Under the pieces are notes generated by a model. The model saw only the letters and a program-made list of their open reading frames with translations, made no database searches and had not been told where the DNA came from. Position numbers and translations under genes: made by a program. A stretch of DNA of 64,000 nt, taken from assembly GCA_015680685.1 (NCBI GenBank), contig MNCI01024892.1:243677-307676 (forward strand), written 5' to 3'. Of the stretch, positions 44,839-57,475 are shown one piece after another (positions within the stretch are counted from its first letter, which is position 1; every line of letters starts with the position of its first letter). The DNA comes from Gnetum montanum (taxonomy: Eukaryota; Streptophyta; Gnetopsida; Gnetales; Gnetaceae).

Positions 44839-46439
44839 GTAACAATGTATGAATACCAACTTTTTGTAAACATAATATACTTAGACACATATAAAGTCCA
44901 TTTAATGAAGATTCAATTTGTTAAAGGAATATATCACATCCACATTCCCAACATGGAGTTGTTTCATAACAAAGATGATGTCGCTTTGTAACAAATGATA
45001 TAATTACTATAATAGAACCTGAAGTTGCACATTGTAATAAATGACATATCTCTTAAGGTGATCTTTGGGGAGGTTTGACTTGAGGTATTTATACCCAGGA
45101 ATTAGAGGTCATCCTAGCATGGAGTTACCAAGTCGGTAAAGGTGAGTAATAGGTGCTAGCTAATCCAAGATAGGAACATGACTAGTCATCCCTTCTAGCT
45201 AAGTATAGGCCTAACTATGGTGACAGTGTTTGATTACCTCTAAGAAATAGATGCCAAATGAAGATAATCCCAAGAAATACTTAGAGCATGACTCACATAC
45301 ATTATTTCTACATTAATAAGTTTCCTTTTCATTTCCTTTTACATTTTCCCTATCATATTCATTATGCATAATATCAAATTTTACATATATTTGATATTTG
45401 TCATAACATTCGGTAATGGGATGTCATAGAATCGAAACTTAAAATTATGAATAAATGAATGAAATCGATAAAAATATTCCTACTTTCTAATCTGTAGTAT
45501 GGTACAAAGCACTAGGAGGGCTTGATAAACAAGAATTTTTTCCCAGAATAAGCATTGCAATCTTTCTTTACTTGCTTGCAAGATTGCCTACCAAGCCCCT
45601 TTTTTATGGGATTCTTTGGGGTAATGTTTTAGGAAGAAGAAAGTTTTAAAAATGGAAAACAAATAGAGAATACAAATGCTTCTTTTTGGGGATTGTCCAA
45701 ATGTAGGTCTACATGATCAAGCTCATTCTTTTTATAACATTTATGGTTAAGAAAATACCAATGTGTTAATTAGTATTAATGCTAGAAGCCCTAGCATTAA
45801 GAAATTGTAATTTTTGATTTCTTGTTCAGTTTATGATTCAATTATTTAGGATTTTTCCAAGATTTCTTTGATAGTCTATTTTACTAGTCACATTTGTTGT
45901 TGTGAGATTACCACCTTGGCCAAAATAGTTTGGTTACTTATTTTAAGTGGTTATTGATTTCTAACTCCACCAAGGCATAGATGCTTCCAAATATCTTTTA
46001 CTAGTTTTTATGAGCTAAGGATGGCTTAATTAATTTTTACTTAAATCTCTTGTTAAAAGTTAAAACAAAGTATTATTTGAGTCTGTAATTACTAAGAATA
46101 AACTTTCTCTTTTAGCTATTACCCAATTCCAACTATTTATTTTAAATGACTTTTTAATTATTGAGTTTTAGATCCCACACAACTATAACAATAAATAAAT
46201 AAATAATTTTATAGAATTCAATCTAGCTATTTCCTACTAATTTTGTACCAAAAACATTTTGAGGCTAGCTATTATGCTATTAGCAACTTGTCCTATGTGT
46301 TTGATTAAAGTAGCTATTATTTTTTACATATCTTGTTGGGGGTGGGGAAGGGGGAGGGGATGGAGGGGGGAAGGGGGATGTTGGAACCCAAAATTATTGA
46401 AACATAGGTACACCCAAAGATCTATAGAAGTTGATCACT
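44839..46439. other. Old LTR remnant and AT-rich flank
   Basis: Contains the inverted old LTR at 44932-45426 and otherwise no supported gene. A purine tract of G runs (gggggtggggaagggggagggg) lies at 46337-46380 next to a SINE-like unit. Confidence 0.5.
44932..45426 (+). mobile_element. Old LTR, inverted relative to 40610-41122
   Basis: Reads tatcacatccacattccc at the start and gggatgtca at the end, matching the reverse complement of 41122-40610 over its whole length with many substitutions. No primer-binding site follows, so it is a 3' LTR or a solo LTR of another copy. Confidence 0.7.
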
Positions 46440-46512
46440 TTGTACTACATATTAGAATCAAACTTGAGACTTGGGGTTACCAGGCCAAGACTTATACTAC
46501 TAGGTTAATAGC
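46440..46512 (-). mobile_element. tRNA-derived SINE-like unit 3
   Basis: On the minus strand ttaacctagtagtataagtc (A-box type, near 46509-46490) and aagtttgattctaat (B-box type, near 46464-46450), with ttggcctggtaacccc between, as in plant tRNA-related SINEs. It truncates the 3' end of the decayed ORF at 46520-48380. Confidence 0.5.
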
Positions 46513-46519
46513 TCATTAT

Positions 46520-48380
46520 TATTTCTGATGTGTCGTGATATGACATCACTAGCTTCTATCCTCCAATTTGAGGGCCATCTTCCTTATAAGAAAATGTGAC
46601 ACTTGTTTTAGCTTCTAGCTTATTTTAGAGCTCTTTACTTAGAATGATTTTTCCTTCCTATTCTTTCATCTTAAAGGATTGAGTTACTCCCTTCATTAGA
46701 TAATCTAACAAAAAATCTAGTGTTGTTAAAGCTAGCGATGAGCTTTCCCCTTCTTTCTATTGCTATTTTAACTCTAGCAACCTCTGCTATTCAAGTAGTT
46801 TCTTTTGCTATTGTTGCTATTTTAATTTATTGGCCTTCATTCTTTCAATTCTAATCTTTTTAGCTCCCTTGAATCTTGCCTATTCAACATTACTAGGTGG
46901 AAATCTTTCATTAGATACAACTTCGTCAGGGTCTCCAAGCTTCAAAGAGAAATGACTTTCTTCCATAATAACTATATATTTATTTGGAAAGTCTTGGGCC
47001 AAAGCATAGTCTCTACTTTCCATTCACCTGCAAGCTTCTATAATGGATTGATTACATGGGAATGCTCGGAGATTTATCGATAAGCTTCTTTTCAATTGTC
47101 CTTATGCTTCATCCTTGGATTGATTCAGTTTTCTATTTAAAGCTCTTTGATATGCTACATTTGTTTGATTTAGGTGATGCACTTTTCTAGTTTTTGTGAT
47201 TGAGTAGATTCTTTTAGAAGCTATTGGAAGGTCACATTACTCCTTGTATCTTTTGGCCATACCTTTAAGTTGTCTTACATTGTTGAACTCCCAAAAGCCA
47301 AATTTTAAGGGAAAATTTTTCTTGTGTTTATAATCATAGCTAAGCAGGCTCTCCCACATCTATCTTCCTACCTCCACTAGTATCAAGTATGGAGCTACAA
47401 ATCTTGGAAGCTTATAGGCTTGGCCTTCAAATCTTACTATTAAAATCTGGGTAAAATGTGCATGAAGAAAAAATAGCTCCATGACACTTATTCTTGTTCT
47501 TATTAATTATTTCCTAGCCAAATCTAGGTGGGTTATCTCTTAAAATTAATTTTAATGAATGGGGATATACATAGTTCATCAAAAATTCTAAAGCTTTAGG
47601 ATCAAAATAACTTTTCTAATAAATGACTAAAAAGATATCATAGGGATCCTATGGTCTAGCTCTTTGTTGTGAGCTATACTTAATAAAAATTGGTGTTGTA
47701 TGCTCTGGCTCTAGCACTTCACTTAGAAGATAATCCATGAGAAATGAGCTTAAACTTAATTGGGTTTCATTCTCATGTATTTGAGACAAGCTCTTTTACA
47801 AAACATCATTCATATATTGAACAGAAAATTTTTTTTTTACCATTTTCTATGGTTACTGAAACCTAAACATGATAATCCCCAACAAAATTAATCTCTTGAC
47901 CCATATAGAAATTAAAGGTTGAAATGAAAATTCTATGAGAGAACCTAAACTCATTTTCTTTTGGGATAGTATTCTTGTATCCTAACTCCTTCGTAAGCTA
48001 TACTAATGGGAGCTTCACAACCTTCTAGTTTTTGGATATGACCAAAATCTACCACTAAGAATCTTTTAATTAGTTTGTTGAGCTTCCTCTTTGCTAATAT
48101 CAAGTTCAATGATGTCATAAAGCTCATATGTCTTTTTGATTCTGATTTTGATTAATCACTTCATATTTCTTCTAGAACAAAGCTTATCTTTCTCATAGAT
48201 TGTTTTGACTATTAAATATTAATAACATCTCTTATTAAATATTCTCTTGGCCTAGACCCAAGCTTGTGGAGCTTTACTGTCTCATATACTATGCATCATT
48301 CATCCATTGTCTCTATGCTTTCAAGCCCTAGTTTTTCAACTAGGTCATGCTCCTTGTCAAAATCAAAGAATTATCTTTCA
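46520..48380 (-). pseudogene. Decayed copy of an unrecognised coiled-coil ORF (left, inverted)
   Basis: On the minus strand, frames match the plus-strand ORF at 52862-55297: FDFDKEHDL near the start, LLSEVLEPEHTTPIFI and ALEFLMNYVYPHSLKLIL in the middle, and the Gln/Glu-rich part at 46870-46740. The 3' end is lost at the SINE-like unit. Many stops, most of them TAG or TAA. Together the two copies form a head-to-head inverted pair around 50.3 kb. Confidence 0.7.
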
Positions 48381-50430
48381 TCCTATTCAAGATCTAGACA
48401 TGCAATGCCTATCCATTAACAGAGTTAAAAGAAATTTTGCTTGAATGTCTACAAATAGTTGGAGAAATTGAAAGTATCCACATCTTGGAACTTTTGCAAA
48501 GCTTATTCTTTCTTTTTTGTGGAACATTTTTGAAACTAAAATTCTTTTGAATTAAAAAATTTTCTAAGCTTTAGAATGCTAAGTCTCAACTTCACAATGT
48601 AGTACTTGCTCTACTATGCAACTATGCTTTATTTTTGCTTCTATATCAACTCTGTGAATAAAAATTTAGCACAACTCCATCAATTAATGCTTAGAGCTTT
48701 AATCCTAGGTAACTTTCTTGAGGATAGGCTATTGGAATCATCCATTGACATGTGTCTTTAATCTCTATATATCTTTAAATCTATTGAGCTACTCTTTTGG
48801 CACCATTAATGTTCATGATCTTTTGATATGAATAGCTTTGCTCTGATGCTTAGCTTAGCTTTCATTGATTTGACTCTTTATTTTGTCTTAAAAAGCTAAT
48901 AAGATTATGTACCATTATGTAATGCAAGTAAATCTATTTCATAGGGTCATATTTTGGTTCTATGAGCTTTGATAAAGGAATAAGTTTTTTTGATTTTTCT
49001 TTTGCTAATATAACATGCTAACGTGGCTTGTAGAACCAAGCTTGAGCTAATTCATAGAACCAAGTTTTAGTTTTACTTGTTTTGGAATGACGTGGCTTGT
49101 AGAATCAAAAAGAGGGCTTTCTTTAGAACCAATTTTTAGTTCTATAAAGCTTGTACTAATGTGGAGTTCTACTGTCTCTCATGCAATTATTTTCTCTAGG
49201 GCTTAATTATTCTTTAAATCCATGGGCTTCTTGTAGAATTGATTTTTAGTTCTATGAATCTCTTGCTTGCTTGGCTCTTAATTTGACTTAAATTTTCTAA
49301 AACTTTCTTTCTACTGAATCTCATTTAGCTTCAATCCACTAAGATGGATTAAATTCATAATAAAACACATGTGCAAATCATACTTATTACTTCATTGTGG
49401 TTCCCATGTTTTTGGAGTAAAATTCAAGCTTTAAAATATAACTCTTTTAGGATTTTCAATCTTTCATGGCTTATAAAACCAATTCGTAGAATCTCTTTTT
49501 AGTTCTATGAATCATGTTCTACTTTTGAGCTCACGTGGTTTCTAGATCCTCCTAACTTATATACTTAGCTCAAATGTTTAAAATCTTCCTTATGTTGAGC
49601 CTTGTTTATTTTTCATTTGTTGAGTTGGATTAAAATTCAAGTTATGCACATGCATAAATCAAACTCATCACTTCATTGTGGACCCATATTTGAGCTTTAA
49701 AGTATAACTCTTCTTTGGTTCTTCATGTTGATGCGGCTCATAGAACTAATTTAGTTTTTGTTCATAGAATCTCTTTTTGGTTCTACAATCCTATTTTAAA
49801 TCAAGTGCTAACATGGCTTATTGAACTAATTTAAAGCTCATTCATGAAACTGATTTTTGGTTCTACAAGCTCCCCAACTCACATAGCTGACATGGTAGAA
49901 CCAAAAGAGAATTTTCTTGTAGAATCAATTTTGGTCCTACAAGAAACACTCTGGAATATCACTTTCTCAGCTCAGAGTGAAACACTCTACCTTTTCTAAA
50001 CCCATGGTTTAAGAATTATAGAGCTTTTTTAAGAGAAAAAGAAAGAAAAAAGGAGAAGAGGAGGAGAATAGTAAAAGAAATTCCAATTCAAGCACATACA
50101 AGGTAATAACCACAACACATAAAATAACAATTAAGATTTCCAATATGTATCTAAAAAATTTGTAGTTGTTTTTGGAGCTGCTCCTTAAGCCATTACTGAT
50201 AGAGCTAGAGCAATAAGAAAGAGAGGAAGATATAGTCACTATCAGTTCATTTGAAGGAGTAGAGATCTTTCTTGGTTTTATTTACTACATTATGTATGAG
50301 CTTGAGATAGGCATTGAAAGTATGGTAGTAAAGTAAGAAATTTGTCATTTTATTTTTGGCGTAAATGGTGTTTCATTTTGCTTGTACCAAGGATAATGGT
50401 TTTTTTTCTTTCCATTTTTTATCTGACAAA
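48381..50430. repeat. Non-coding arm with tagaaccaa/ttggttcta repeats (left)
   Basis: From about 49025 to 49945 the motif tagaac(c/t)aa and its complement tttttagttcta/ttttggttctac alternate, together with gtggcttgtag; at least seven pairs. Inverted relatives fill 50930-52280. No coding region. Confidence 0.6.
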
Positions 50431-50640
50431 CAACACTAAATGTTGAAAGTGGAAATGACATTCTATGTTAAAGTGGTAACAATGTCACATGTTGAAAGTA
50501 GGAATGATGCTTCATGTTATAAGTGGTAATGATGTCATGTGTTGAAAGTAGAAATAAGATCATGTGTTGAAAGTGGAAATGGTGTTCTACGTTAAAAGTG
50601 GCAAGAATGCCATGTGTTGAAATTAAGGGCTTCGTGATCA
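50431..50640. repeat. Minisatellite, about 35 bp unit
   Basis: Six or so copies of (a)tgttgaaagtggaaatgatgttctatgttaaaagtggtaa, from 50438 to about 50630. It lies close to the centre of the inverted pair of ORFs. Confidence 0.75.
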
Positions 50641-50929
50641 AAATCCTTGAGGAAAAGTGTTTTAAAGCCATTCTACTTTGTCAAATATAGAAGTTTGTAA
50701 CATTTTTGGATGACTTGAGGAGCTAGGGTTTCAAACTTAAAATTAGCATCACGCAAGATAATTGAGATAAGCCATTAAATATAGGACTTATGAAAGCCAA
50801 ACTAGAATAAATATGTGCTCTGTTTACCTATTAGATAAATTAGGATCGATAGGAATGGGCTCACAAAGCTTATGAATCAGTTTCATCTTAATAGACATTA
50901 GAACAGATACTTGAGCACTAAGCAAAACC

Positions 50930-52280
50930 CTCACTTCAAGAAAAGGGCTTGATTTGAATTTTAAAAAGCACTATATCAACTCTTGAAGAAGAAATTTTGA
51001 TTTGGCAAAAAATGCAAAAAATGGCTTTGCCAAATCAACTCTACTAATATAAAGAAGGTTTATAGAATTGAAAAATAGCTTTACAAAAAATGTTCTATTT
51101 AGTTTTACCAAGTGAGCTTGATGACTTGGCTTTTATAATTAAACTTAGGTTTTACAAGTTAGCTTAAGAATAACTCTACCATGTTGGGTTGAAAGCTTAG
51201 AGTATTATTTTTAGTTCTACCACATCGACTTTTTCTCATATAGAACATGCTTGTAAAATGAAGAAGTAACTCTACAAATTATTTTTATAGCCACATCATG
51301 CAAATATCTTAAGATAAGCTCATTTGTAGGATCAAACTTTACTCTACAAGTAATTCCACTTCTACCTTTGCCAAGTCAGATCCTTTTAGGAAAAAGGATT
51401 CATAGGGTTATAAAATGGCTTTACTAGAACACCAATTTCCAGCTTCTCCATGTAAGCTATTGAGCCCCAATTCGTGGAGCCAAAGATAGGTTCTACAAGA
51501 CTATTCCACAAGCCATGTCAGCATGTAGAGGAGCTAGTGGAACCAAAAATTAGCTCTACAAGAGGATTCTAACTAAGGTAGTGCTGCAACATCTAGGCAT
51601 AAGAAGAGATCAAAGTTTTCCTTATTTGTAAATGACATATGAAACATGGACTTCATTTGGAAAACATTTGTAGATTAAGAAATTGTCTATACAAGAAGAG
51701 CTGAAAATGATTCTACGTAGCCAAGGAGGAAGTTTAGAGTTAAGCCTTTCGTAGAGCTAAAATATGATTCTACAAAACAACTGTAGAAAATGGCTCTACT
51801 ACATCAGCTTTATCTTATGAATTCATAGAGTGAAGGAGTGATTCTACTAAATGACTTTACAAAATACGCAACTCTTGGTTCTACCACACTAACATTAAGA
51901 AAAAGCCAATGCTTGTAGAGTTAAAATTAAGCTCTACAATACATGCACAAAATAAACTCTACCATATCAACCTTTCAAGTGAGTGAAAATGGTTGTTTCA
52001 TGTTAGTAGCTATGAAAAATAAGTACGCAACATTAAAAAGTGGCTCTACAAAATGGTTTTATGAATAGCTAAAGGTACATAAAAGGCTTTTATGAAGACA
52101 CTTAATCCTCATTGCCACATCAAGTTGTAGAGCTAGTTTTGTGAAGACAAAATTTAGTTCTATAAATAGACCTTGAAGAAGTTTTGTCATGTCATCCTCT
52201 ATGCAATACCAGTTCATAGAGCTAGAAGTTGGATCTACAAGGAAAAATGAAATCAATTCTACAAGCCACGTTAGATCTCA
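50930..52280. repeat. Non-coding arm with gtagaacca/ggctctacaa repeats (right)
   Basis: Repeats of agttctaccacatc, gagccaaaaattagctctacaag and relatives, about every 60-120 bases. Same motif family as 49025-49945 but mostly in the complementary sense, so the region up to 55.3 kb mirrors the left side. Confidence 0.55.
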
Positions 52281-52861
52281 CTTCAGCCTCACTAAACATG
52301 CACATTTTATTTTTAGTCTAACTTAGTGAAAGACATGGTGTGACATAGAATAAATGTAATGAATAAGTTTGAATTCACTCCACCACATAGAACAAGTTTC
52401 TAAAGTTTGAATGTAGCTCTACAAAAAAATTGAAAAAGGCTCTATAAGCTAACAATAAATGAAAACTTAAATCCTTAAGCCTTAAATGAAGTAGCTCAAT
52501 AGAATTAAAGCTTACAACAAATGTCAAGAACCAAATTGAAAAGTCTATTCCAAACAAGTGAATTAAATAATAGAGCTCTGAATATTAATAAGTAAGATTT
52601 GGATAGATTTCGAAACCATGAGCAAGTAGAGCCCATAGTTGAAGTAGAGTTAAGAATAGAGATAGAGCCAAAAGAAAAGACAGAGTAGCCATTGAAGAAC
52701 ATAGGAAAGCTTCATATTCTACAAGAGAAAATAGCAAAAAATTTGTACAAGAAGGAAGACACCCCAAAATTTTCAAGATGTTGACACATTTTCCTTCTTT
52801 GAATATCTCTAACATTACAATTGATTAGCTTTGCTAGTGGGTTGATGTCATGTGACTAGAG

Positions 52862-55297
52862 TTGAAAGTAAAAAATGTAGACCTCTTTGATTTTGATGAA
52901 GATCATGATCTAATAGGGAATCAAGCTTCCATTATACAAAGTCAATCAAGGAATGGCAAAAAATTTACAAAAATATGGGGCTCCATAAGCTCAATTTTAG
53001 ACCAAGGGTTAAATCACTTAAAAGCAAAAATAGTCTATGAGAAAGACAAGCTACAATTGAGAGGAAACACAAAACATTGTATCAACACTAGTGTCAAGAA
53101 GGTGTATGAGCTTTATGGTCTAGTGGAATTGTACATCACGGAGATAGAAGCCTAACAATACAATGAAGAGGTGCTAAGTGGTAAATTCTAGAACCATCCC
53201 AAGTTAGGAAAAGCCATTAAGCTACCTCTAGCTAACTTAGAAAAGGCATGGGAATATAGGAATGTCATTCCAAAGGCTTTAGAGCTCAGGTTTCCCCATC
53301 AAATTTTTATTTCTACTCTAAATTTATGTTCTAGCTATGAAATTAATATTGTTGTCCATTATTATGTATGGACTTGGGTAGCATTAGAAAGAATAAGGCT
53401 CCTTTTCCTTGTACAGTATATGAATGATGCATTACAACAAAGCCTATCAAAGATTCATGAGCAAGGGGCATAGCTAAATCAAAGTTCATTTTTATTATAT
53501 TGGATATTGAGTGAAGTACTTGAGCCTAAGAGAAGAATCCCAATTTTTGTTTCTTATATGTCCCAAAGGAGAGCCTGACCAGAAGACCCCTACTACGATT
53601 TCTTCCCATTAGTTTACTAGAGGAGCTACTTTGATGCTCAAGCCCTCGAGTTTTTGATGAATTTTGTTTACCCTCATTTGATAAAGTTGATTCTGGGAGC
53701 TTTCCCACCAAGGGAAGATTAGCATGTGATTAATGAAATAAAAGGAAAATGTCATGGAGTTGTTTTCTTACATGTTCATTATACTCATATTCTTATAGTA
53801 GGATTTGAGGGAAAGGTTTTCAAATTGCCTATATTTGTAGCTTCTTATTTAGTAGCCTTAGAAGTTGGGTGACAAATGTGGGAGAGCCCTTTAAGGTACA
53901 ATTATAAGCTTAAAAATTTTTTTCCCTTAAGTTTGGCCAGAAGATATAGAGAGTAATGTAGTTTCCCTCTAGCTTAGAAGAGGATTTATTCCATAGCAAA
54001 GACTAGAAAGGTTCATTAGCTTGATGATACTGACATAGTCTACCTTAAGACTTATGACAGAGAAGTTAATCAGGCCAAAGAAGAGGCTCTAGTACAACTG
54101 AAAAAGAGCTTATTAGTAAAATTGTTAGCTTTAACTTGTCATGCTCCTATAATTGAAGTTTGTAAATGGATAGAGGACAAAGAACATCCTCTAGCCAGAG
54201 ATTTTTTAGAGCGCCTAACCATAATGGAAGAAAATTATTTTTCTTAGAAACTATTAGAACCAAAGAATGTCATGCCTGATGAAAGGTTTTCCCTTGACAG
54301 GAAAGAATATGCCAGGGTAAGGATCATAAGAAAGGCTAGAGTTGATCAAGCAAGGGCAAAGAAAGAACAACACCAACTATTGAAACAACAGAAGCTGATA
54401 AAGCTTGAACAATAGCAACAACAACAAGAAGAGTAGCAAAGCCTAAAGGAACAATAACAAAAACTTCTAGAGCTTTAGTAGTAGCAATAGAAAGAAGGGA
54501 AAAGTTCATCTTTAACTCTTACTATTCCATCTGGATATTTAATGAAAGAAGTAGCTTAGTCATTTAAGATTAAAAAGAAAGAAGGAAAAATCATACTAAG
54601 CTAGAAGCTTTCCACCAAGCTTGAAACAAAAGCTAGTGTTATCTTCCAATACAAGGAAGATGACCCAAAAATAGGAAAGCAAAAGCTTGTAATGTCACAT
54701 GGAGAGAAATCAGATACCATAGCTACTCTGACTAAAGATATGGGACAAATAGTAGACAATTAGATAGCTAAGCTACAAGAATTTTTGTTGCAAAATGAGC
54801 AAGAAACATCCAAGCTACGAGGAGAAATGAAGAGATTAAAGGAGAAAAATGAATAGCTCAAAGCAATGATAACCATTGAAGAATTATTACTAGAAAATAA
54901 GGAATATGAAGCAACAAAAATGGAAGAAAGATTCGCCATCATCTGCTCCAAATTGGAGCAAGCTAAGAAAGGGAAGGCTTTAGATTATTCGTACTTAGCC
55001 CAACCAAATTTCAAAGATGTAATTACAGAGGTTAACTATAGCAGGGAATGGATACAATAAACTCAAGAAAAAATCAAAGAAATAAAGGAGAAAAAAGCCA
55101 TTTTTGTAGAAATGGAAAAAAGAGTCCAAGAGTTGTACAATTTGGCTAAAGCAAAAAGGGAGGTATTGTTGTTATGTAGAAAAAAATCATAGCGAAAGAA
55201 CAAAGCCCAACCAGAATCAATGAGTTGGTGAAATGACAAAATGCAAAAACTCAAGAACGTAATGACGATGGTGCAAGAAGAAATCAACAAAGAATAA
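52862..55297 (+). pseudogene. Unrecognised coiled-coil ORF (right copy), full of TAG stops
   Basis: One frame can be read for about 810 codons, from near 52862 (a TTG; true start unknown) to TAA at 55295-55297, with more than twenty in-frame stops and no frame change that I can see. The first 380 residues look globular (ALEFLMNFVYPHLIKLIL, MWESPLRYNY). Then comes a Gln/Glu-rich stretch (54380-54490) and a Lys/Glu/Leu-rich coiled coil (54760-55290). Seven stops occur in 78 bases at 54413-54490, in a Gln run where every remaining Gln codon is CAA. I recognise no family; an extra ORF of an LTR retrotransposon is the best guess from context. Confidence 0.6.
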
Positions 55298-57475
55298 CAT
55301 GCAAATAGGAACAAATAACACAAAAGGGAACACTAATATTTAACATGGTTTAATGATGTGCCTACTTCACCTAAATGAGGATTTGCCTTTCTTGTAGTAG
55401 AAGAGGAATGGAAGAGATTACGGCAAGGTCTGCAATACAACGGTTGCAACATTTCATAGACAAATTAGCAAACTTCCATGAACAATTCCTCCAACAAAAG
55501 CTAACAACACTTTGTAATCGCACACATTGATGCCCTAAAAGGTCCTTCCAAGGGCACTCATATATAGGGCTAGGAATAGGATTAAACATGGAAAGCCCCA
55601 AAAAAACAATGAGCCTCCTTAAATTAAATTTGATAAATTTATAACATGCCAACCATGGAAAATACCAAAATTCATGAAGAAGAATTGGGAATAAACATAA
55701 TGTTGGCAAAAAGACACAAGAATAATTTTGGGTCATTTCCCAACAATTGCAACAATACAAACAAGCCTTTCTAGATATGATGATGATGGTAGTTACCAAA
55801 AGCATGGGAGAGACTATTAAAAAGAAACTAGATTTGGAGTAGGCTTGTTTTAGTGTAGGAGCTATTTTAATGGAATTAACTAGCTCCATAATAGAATCAA
55901 ATTTGAGAAGTTTAGGCATTTAGGAAGTGTAAGAAAATTGTAGCTTTTATTTTTGTGATAGTTGTAACTACTAGGGGCTATTATATAAAGCCTAAAGTAG
56001 ATTGTGAAAGAGAGGGGAGGGGGGAGGGGGGTGCAGGGGCATGGGGGTGAGGGAAGAGAGAGGGTGTGATGGGCGGGTGGAGTTGTTGGGGAGTAGAGGG
56101 TGGGGGGGTGTGTGGGGAGGGTAGAGAAATCTGAAGAAAAATTTTGTAAAGTCTATTTCACATGATGAAAAATTAATCAGGTTTTATCTATCTCTTTTAG
56201 CTTTCATTTCTTAGCTAGCATTTTGAATTGAATAGTTTTCCTTATTCTGTCTAGCTTAAAAAATTACATGCCTGCATATGAATGGATTCATTAGTTTTGG
56301 AATAAGTTATTTTCTCTATGAGTTGAGGTTTAGCTTGTTCTTGTTATTCTAATTAAATGAGATAGCTTCTTCAAGTGTCTATTTTTAATCAGTTTAGTGT
56401 AGAAATATTGTTATCTTTATATGATTTTGAGCTTCATGAATAACTTTATTTTCATAGCTTCTTACTCTATTTAGTAAAGCTTTTGTGGTCTAGCATCAGG
56501 AAGTTAGTTAGTAGATCGCCCAAAGTTTAAGGTTGATGTTTCTTATTAAACTGTCCATTTGCTATATTTTTGTTATGCATAGTTTAAAGCTAGGCTTATA
56601 AGAGAGAAATTCAATTTTTTTTTATTTGTGTTAAGAGATAGCCACTATATATACATAAGATACTAATTCTTCAGAAATACCTTGCTATTATTACAAATAG
56701 ACATTTATTATTAACCACACTTAGTCATATTTAGCCCATATAAAACCAATAAGAGGCTATTTGGGGGTATCCTAGTCTTGGTGGTACTAGAGACCAACAA
56801 CTACCTAAAACGAGTTAGACGAGTTGTTCTTTGTGGCAGAGTTGTTCTTGATTCTGCTACAACACTTAGCATAAATATTAATTACACTAATCATTTGATA
56901 ATTGTTCAAATAATGCTTAGGTGCTATGTATTGCTCATGATAAAGAAAAATCAAGTTATTATCAATGATAAGAATGGTCAAATGGCAATGAAGATACCAA
57001 AAATGATAGAGAAGCTTATATGAATATTTTTTACAATGTATTGATTAGTCTAAATAGGCATGTAATGAAAATTTTTCCTAGTCTAACAAGAATACTATAA
57101 CTCAAATATTAAACCTCATTTCAAGAATTCGTGTAACTCTAATGGCAAAGAATCTAGACATAAGGTTAGTTGCAATAGACAATTTATGCTATCATTTTCT
57201 ATTGGATCTTATTCTCCTCCAAAAGTTAGTATTTCATGGAAGCTTTTTATTACTACCTTGAATTCTTTTGCTAGTTTAAGTTCAAGCATGAATGTTTAAA
57301 GTGATGCAAATGCTGTAATGACTAGGATCATTCTCCCTACTAATAATTAATTTTCATCTCTTGATTTTTCAAAGCATTATTTCAATTCTAATTTGTACAT
57401 TTAAGTAAATATCCTTAAAATTGTAATTTTTTTCCACTTTTGACATTGTTATTCTTGTTTGTTTCTTAGTGTAAA
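55298..57475. other. AT-rich stretch with possible worn LTR and a G-rich island
   Basis: No supported gene. On the minus strand a TATATATGAGTGCC block near 55555 looks like a retrotransposon TATA region. A G-rich island lies at 56009-56127. The rest is AT-rich without recognisable features. Confidence 0.45.
56009..56127 (+). repeat. G-rich island with quadruplex potential
   Basis: Runs of three to seven G separated by one to ten bases (gaggggaggggggaggggggtg, then ggtgggggggtgtgtgggg), in surroundings of low GC. Many sets of four G runs are close enough for a G-quadruplex. Confidence 0.7.

Noticed and set aside
52862-55297. An alternative genetic code with TAG read as Gln
   Set aside because: Other elements here show stops at Trp, Arg and Gln positions together with frame changes, and the depletion of CAG is better explained by CHG deamination in methylated plant repeats.
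57110-57240. A fourth SINE-like unit (gtaactctaatggcaaagaatct)
   Set aside because: An A-box-like stretch is present but no B box at the right distance.
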